64,000 nucleotides of DNA from the NCBI GenBank assembly GCA_022495005.1, contig JAGYXB010000204.1, forward strand, positions 248,001-312,000, given 5' to 3'. Every line of letters starts with the position of its first letter. The first letter of the stretch is position 1. The notes under the pieces are model-generated. The model searched no databases, was not told where the DNA came from, and was given only the letters and a program-made list of their open reading frames with translations. The stretch is from Rhyacophila brunnea. Lineage: Eukaryota > Arthropoda > Insecta > Trichoptera > Rhyacophilidae. Positions 58,351 to 64,000 of the stretch are shown one piece after another. The translations under genes and the position numbers were made by a program.

Positions 58351-59740
58351 GGTACAAACCCTGTGTCGTGGGCTACGGCTAGGCGAAAAAATAATGTTTT
58401 TTTTTAAGTATGTTTAATCTAGCGAATAGCTTGCAACGATTGCTTATAAAATACCTGTAAATATAACATATATTCTGCGGAGGTCTATTTGTATCTGTTA
58501 CAGCAATTTATTGGCTCAGAGCCGTAAAGACTTATTAATAATGCGACATGTATTATAAAATTACGCGTGTTTTTATCGTATAATTTCAATACGGAATAAA
58601 CCTTTTTATTTTCTGCCAACATCCTAATTTTATAAAAAAATAAATTAATAATTGATTTATTGTAATATCTATAAAATACTATCACCCGTAGGATCCAATA
58701 AAATTGATACACATAAATTCACCCTTGTTTGGCCGTGAGGTACTTATAATAATTGTGAAAATGGCATTCATAATATTTTTATCGGGTAAGCGATTGAAAC
58801 CATTCGAGAATAAAATAATGTTATAATACGAGTATGTGAAGTTTGTAGTCCACTCGTATGTTAGGTTAGGTTAGGTACCAACCAATATTGGTATATTAAT
58901 ACTATGACCCACTACATTCACCCCTTTCCTTTATACTCGCAGGTTTGACTGCATGCCGACTATTATTGGTTCGTAGGTATAGTCAATAGTGTATGAATTA
59001 TGATAGTCGGTGAAGTCAGTGTGTTGGAAGTCAAGATGAACACGCTACCTACCTAACCCAGCTTGCGGGCGCCTGATACATTTTGTATTCTGTGCAGGAT
59101 ATGCGAAGGTTAATGGGAAACAAATATCGAAGTGGGTATAAATAAACTTACCTTAATAAAGTCATCATCGTGGTTAAGGAAAAATGAAAAAAAGCTCCCT
59201 TACGGTATATTTATAAAAATGCAGTCAGTTTATGATACATTTAGGAAAATAATATTATAGTAATCTATTTATTATGCGATTTATAATAATGGTTTATGTA
59301 CAATATTATAGTCTAAGTATATTTTTTTCTCAGTACTTACCTACATATGTTTTTATAATGTATTAATAACTATTACCATAATATTTTTCGACTGTTTGCA
59401 TAATATACTGTGATATATAGATATTTTAGTTTGTTTTTATATATATATCAATATAATTACAATGAGGCGTAGGAAAACTTAAAAATAATACTTTGAAAAT
59501 TGTTAATTGTTGTATATTTGCAGTATTATAACATTATGGGCAGTTATTGTATTCAATTATAAATATTTCTTTAAATAATCTAAAGGTTTAAATAAAATAA
59601 TAAATAATATTCACGGTATTATTGCGGTTCACAGAGCTTTGGTTATTATGGCTGTATATTTTCGTAAGCTTTTGGGCCGTCTAGGCACTATATAGTAATT
59701 AAATCAAATATTATTTCAATAAACACAGAAGGAACGTTTG
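58351..59740. other. No gene seen; short TTAGG tract
   Basis: AT-rich. Contains three TTAGG units at 58861-58875, described under findings. Confidence 0.4.
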
Positions 59741-59759
59741 AATATTATTATTTGTGGCG

Positions 59760-60200
59760 TTTTTTTTTCTTTTTTTTTTTTGGTTCGTTGTAACGTGGTC
59801 GATAGAATTATTTTCCGGGCGGCTTTCAGCCGTATAAATAACTCAGGGCCCACCCTTCGCAGCTAGCTACCCACACCCACTCCACCGAGAAAGAGAGCAG
59901 AAGGAAAATATATTTTTACTTTTAAAGAAAACACAATAAATAATAAAGAAATAACATTGGGCTCAGACGAACCGGCCCGAATATAATAACGTTATTCAAA
60001 TATTTATTTCATTTTCTTCGGTGGTGGGGCCCGTTCTTTTGATTATTTTTATACTATAGAGAGGGCGCTGGCGGACGTGTTTGTACAAGCGGCGTCAGAG
60101 AAAGCTATTTTGTATTTTTAATAACGGATTTAATGACTTTCTTTAAACTTTTTATCTTGCCCTATTCTCTGCGGATCTCCTCTCGTCTGACGTGCCAATC
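59760..60200 (+). promoter_or_regulatory. GC-richer island with a TATA-like box, possible promoter or leader
   Basis: Between AT-rich flanks this block has 'ccgggcggctttcagccg', a TATAAATA at 59833-59840, 'ctcagggcccacccttcgca', CT-rich text and 'gagagggcgctggcggacgt'. No open frame with recognisable protein follows within the next kilobase (a 92-codon frame at 60192 is hydrophobic and unconvincing). The assignment rests only on composition and the TATA word. Confidence 0.3.
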
Positions 60201-60479
60201 TCACGACACTCTTTTATTCTTCAATTTTATTTTTATGAATATATAACTTTTTTGTTTTATTTCGTTAGACTGGGTTCAAAGTATCCCGTTGTTATTTATG
60301 AATTTCATCGTTACTGTTACTGCGAGACGTGTCGTTTTAACCCACTGGATGGATGTACAGTCACGATCACGGTTATACTGATTTATCAATACGTGCATTA
60401 TTATGTATTTTGGCTATTGCTTTATTTAATTTTGGTTATATTACTTATTCTGGTTAATTTAAATAAATGAATGCCCTTA

Positions 60480-61484
60480 CAGACTAACATAGCTATTATC
60501 ATTTATTATCGGTAGATCATAGGTTATTATTAGTTAACTGAACAAAAAATAAACTGCAATATTATTTGATGAGCCGCATATTGTCACCAATCTGTTTAAA
60601 TCTTGTACCTGTTTTGCAAAAAAAAACATATTTTCGTTTTATATTATACGACATAGTTTAGTAAACTCCGCAGTATTCGGTAGATATACCACCAAAATTT
60701 TAATTATATAAACCATGGGGGTAAATTTTTGAAATTGAATACTTACATATCTCTAATATACCTACGTGAGAGCTATATTATAAACATTCGATTCTTATAG
60801 TTCCCTGCTATATGTTATTTATTTAAATCAAATTATCCATAGAAAAAAGTTTTTCATTTTTAATGTTATAAGAACATTTATTTTGGTCTCTTCTTTGCAA
60901 AGGATTTTACAATTTCAATTTTGTCACATATCGGGTGTTTTAACAGTTCAACAACGATATGTTGGTTGATTCTAAAGTCAATTCCACCGAGGCTTGGACC
61001 TGTTGGCCATTACGACTTGGTTTTTTCTTCTTGTTGTCCAATCACCTATTTGGGGGTTGGTAACCGAGGTTCTTAATCTACAAAGTGCGGCTTTTTCTTC
61101 TGATACGTATACCGTGTTTCGATGAGTAGGTACAAATATCTCGTCTGATCAAATGTTGAACATAATAAAGATCACTACACTCCAATACATGTCTACCAAG
61201 GTCTTCAGAGGTTGCTACTGGTACACCTAACCTAACCTAACTGGTACCTAACGTTTGTTATACAATTGCATGCGCATGCATATGGGACAGAGTTATGAAC
61301 GTGTTAGTGTGATGAGAAATTTACCTATGTCCAGTACTGGCCATATTATTATGCACACGTATTCCAATATTACCGAAATCTCAATGTGTAAAGGTAGTTT
61401 TCTTTAAATTAGGTAGATTTAGGGATAACGACAGTCCGGATAACGATCCGTCCGAAAAAATAATAAAACATTTATTTTACTTCG
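60480..61484. other. No gene seen; short CCTAA tract
   Basis: AT-rich. Three CCTAA units at 61226-61240 mirror the TTAGG tract at 58861. Confidence 0.4.
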
Positions 61485-61492
61485 CTATATAG

Positions 61493-62348
61493 CAGTGCTC
61501 CGCAACCGGTGTGCCGCGAGACGATGTTAGGTGTGCCGCGGCGCATTGTGTCAAAAAATGCAAATAATTTTGTTTATTATACAATACTTACTTAATGGCC
61601 AAATTTGCGTGCAAGGCTGGTAATATATTTGTGCACCTGAATAAAATAATTAATAAAAATATCAAGGTCAAAATGAAAATATATTGACATGCTTCAATAC
61701 CATAGAGATATTAAATAAATTTACTATCATTGAAAACAAGCAATGAATTTTGGGTCCAGCCCAAAAACTAATAACTTTGCTGCAAAAGAAATTTCATCAT
61801 TACTTTCATACAATCAATACGACTGGATTCGAAACCCTTTTGCAACCAATGCCGGAAATTCTATAGAAGCACTATACTTATATTCGTGAGGAATTTTGTT
61901 GAATCGAGGAACGACGTGACGCTAAAAATGAATTTCGCCGATGTTCCATTGGGTATTTTCTGGATTTCGGTTAATAATGAATATCCTCGGATTTCCGACA
62001 AGGCTATCGCAGTTCAGCTCCCATTTTATACGATATATACCTCTATTTAAGCAACTTTTTTCAACTCAAGCTATAATTAAAAATGATAAGCAGTTATACT
62101 TGACGGGTGATAAGAACTTCGGGTTTCTCTTTCGTCAATGCTCTAGTCTGGGGGGGCAGGCTCAGAGGGGCATGGCAGATCAACCAGATAAGTGAGATAA
62201 ACACAAATTACAAATTTTCTCTAATGGTTTAAAAATAGGGGGCCCGCTTCAACATGTGGGGTCCACATTTTGATGTATAAATTGTTTTACCTGTGGTGTG
62301 CCGCGGAATTATGGGAATACTTTTGGTGTGCCATGGAGCGGAGCACTG
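61493..62348 (+). mobile_element. hAT element remnant with 8 bp target duplication
   Basis: Flanked by CTATATAG (61485-61492, 62349-62356). Ends CAGTGCTCCGCAACCGGTGT and '...gccatggagcggagcactg'. Plus-strand coding remnants include QYDWIRNPFATNAGNSIEAL near 61815 and, one frame away, LKMNFADVPLGIFWISVNNE and YPRISDKAI to about 62020, the C-terminal dimerisation region of ZBED-type hAT transposases. The remainder is deleted. Same family as 23235. Confidence 0.9.
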
Positions 62349-62358
62349 CTATATAGTA

Positions 62359-63535
62359 CGAGGGTGGGTCAATAATTCCTTAGAAAAAAGCATTAAACAG
62401 TTTTTATTTTTGTATTTTTTTTTTTATTTCTCAACATAATCTCCTTGGAGCTCAATACACTTGGTTAGACGTTTCTCAATTTTTTTTAAACCGTCAGAAA
62501 AATAAGTTTTCGGAAGGTCCTCAAATAAGCATTTGTCCGATCGATGACTTCTTCATTTGAAAAAAAACGTTGTCCACTTAGCCATTTTTTTAAGTTTGGG
62601 AAAAGGAAAAGTCACTGGGGGCTAAATCTGGCGAATACGGTGGGTGGTCGACCAATTCGAACTTCAATTCTTCAATTTTAGCCATTGATCGTAAACATGT
62701 GTGAACACGGGCATTGTTCTGATGAAAGAGGATTTTTTCCTGTTTAAATGAGGCCGTTTTTCTTCAATTTCGTTTTTTAGCTGGTCCAATAAAGATGCAT
62801 AATAATCCCCTGTTTGCTTTCACTGCTTTGACTGTTCTTTCGTCTCGGGAGTATAGTGGTGTATCCATGTTTCATCTACAGTCACAAAGCGACGAAAAAA
62901 TTCATCCGGATTGCGTTGCATGAGCGACAACAGGGCTTCAGAGGCCACCACCCTATTGCGTTTATTCTCGACTGTGAGCAAACGCGGCACCCATCTTGCA
63001 GAAATTTTTTTCATGCCCAATTTGTCATGTAAAATAGAAATGACGCTACCTTTTGAGATCCCTGTAACCCCAATTATCTCACTCAACTTTAATCTTCGGT
63101 CACTTAACACCATATCGTGGATTTTATTGATCATATCTGGTGTAGTCACCTCTACAGGACGTCCTGAGCGTGGTTCATCCTTTGTTGATGTATGACCACG
63201 TTTAAATTCATTTAACCAGTTATAAATAGTTGCAAGTGAAGGAGCAGATATGCCGTGAACTAAATCCAACTCATTTTTTATTTCCTTTGCTGTTAACCCT
63301 TTATATTAAAATGTTTAATAACAGCTCTAAACTCAATTTTCTCCATTTTCCATTTTTCCATTTTCCACAAGCAAATTTTTTTTTTAAATGTACAAAAAAC
63401 ACACAACAACCCGACCAATCTGATTGAAACTTCGCAGCATACTGAATCGGTAGTGCCGCTGCATGAAAACAAACCGCTTACAGTACTAGTCGCGCCACTT
63501 GTCGGCTTTTCTAAGGACTTATTGACCCACCCTCG
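62359..63535 (-). mobile_element. Mariner element with TA target duplication
   Basis: Ends CGAGGGTGGGTCAATAATTC and the complement of CGAGGGTGGGTCAATAAGTC are near-perfect inverted repeats, with TA on both sides (62357-62358, 63536-63537). At 1177 bp it is a little short of a typical ~1.3 kb mariner, which agrees with the internal deletion seen in its gene. It abuts the target duplication of the hAT at 61493 with no base between. Confidence 0.95.
62424..63346 (-). pseudogene. Mariner transposase, inactivated
   Basis: Starts MEKIEFRAVIKHFNIKG at 63346; a one-base loss near 63298 shifts the frame. The main open part (63269-62820) has the helix-turn-helix region (TIYNWLNEFKRGHTS, SGRPVEVTTPDMINKIHDMV), the linker WVPRLLTVENKRNR and the first catalytic Asp in FVTVDETWIHHYTPE. 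It stops after EQSKQ, and about 50-70 codons are missing before YYASLLDQL. The second catalytic position, normally HQDNAPAH, reads HQNNARVH, so Asp is replaced by Asn. The third appears in HPPYSPDLAPSD. The C-terminus ends ELQGDYVEK. The spacing and motifs fit a DD34D mariner. It cannot be active. Confidence 0.93.
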
Positions 63536-63537
63536 TA

Positions 63538-64000
63538 CCTACCTACTTAGTTTTTCTTTTTTTTTTTACTAATAGTACATTTTAAGTTATATAGGAAAAA
63601 ACAACTAAAGCCGTGTCAGCATATTCATCGGTGATGACCGCAATTATTACGAATTCCTTAATATCCATTTCCCGTAGTGTGAAATTATTGCAAACTCAGT
63701 AAATAGGTGACTGAAATAATTATTATTTCCGTCATATCCATTTTTCCATAAAGTCAGCCATATCCAATTATCGTAAACTCAGTACTAAGTAAACTCAAAA
63801 TAGCTGACTCAATTATAATAGTTATTACTTAAATATTCTTTTCAAGATATTGTTATGATTGTGAGTGCGTCGATAAATAGCTGTTCACGATTGAAATTGG
63901 ATTGAAAAGACCATTCGATTATAACTTCCGTAAAAACACATCGCACCGTATTGTCACTGTATTTATTATATTGTACCTATTATACCATTATACTTATTTA
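63538..64000. other. No gene seen
   Basis: AT-rich with repeated 'gtaaactcagta' and 'ccatatcca' words between 63660 and 63810. No feature supported. Confidence 0.4.

Noticed and set aside
58861..58875. Chromosome-end telomere
   Set aside because: Only three TTAGG units, embedded in ordinary sequence with another short tract in opposite orientation.
62911..63195. 94-codon plus-strand frame
   Set aside because: It is the antisense shadow of the mariner transposase.

Overview
The window looks like nuclear DNA of an insect, most likely an aphid or close hemipteran relative. It is strongly AT-rich and full of 'taggtacctac'-type runs. It has short TTAGG tracts (the common insect telomere unit), a tRNA-headed SINE, RTE-like and mariner remnants, and many hAT transposons. 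This assignment rests on style and element content, not on a database match. No intact host gene is visible. All coding signal is broken transposon genes plus a few orphan exons or ORFs.

Layout. 0-4.4 kb: a degraded ZBED/hAT transposase on the minus strand, broken by a SINE that itself carries an ~865 bp insertion. 4.4-6.2 kb: a dead RTE-like LINE inside an inverted-repeat frame. 6.2-16 kb: non-coding repeat DNA with four hAT-type insertions that have 8 bp target duplications (8087, 11802, 13541, 14845). The first sits inside a long-armed element; the last splits a minus-strand ORF. 16-19 kb: a foldback element with arms of about 340-400 bp. 19-23 kb: mostly unassigned, with an orphan THAP-type first exon at 21954. 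23.2-25.0 kb: nested hATs. 26.3-28.7 kb: two head-to-tail copies of an element built around a ~110-150 bp minisatellite. 28.7-33 kb: mostly degenerate. 33.2-35.4 kb: two copies of one hAT MITE family. 36-43 kb: further dispersed and inverted repeats. 42.7-45.8 kb: two related copies of an unrecognised coding segment. 47.6-48.9 kb: a minus-strand ORF split by a hAT, in frame when the hAT is removed. 49.5-50.5 kb: a tiny hAT MITE, a SINE and repeat fragments. 51.7 kb: a candidate exon with a good splice acceptor. 52.7-54.1 kb: a TA-flanked DNA element full of ATTATTGGCC motifs. 57.5-58.4 kb: another repeat family. 59.7-60.2 kb: a locally GC-rich island with a TATA-like box. 61.5-63.5 kb: a hAT remnant directly abutting a dead mariner.

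The window is best read as a graveyard of cut-and-paste elements. At least nine, probably ten, hAT-type insertions can be delimited to the base. The most informative observation is that removing two of them restores longer open frames on the minus strand, which suggests that real exons or older element genes lay here before insertion. Boundaries without a target duplication are approximate. Comparisons between copies were made by eye.
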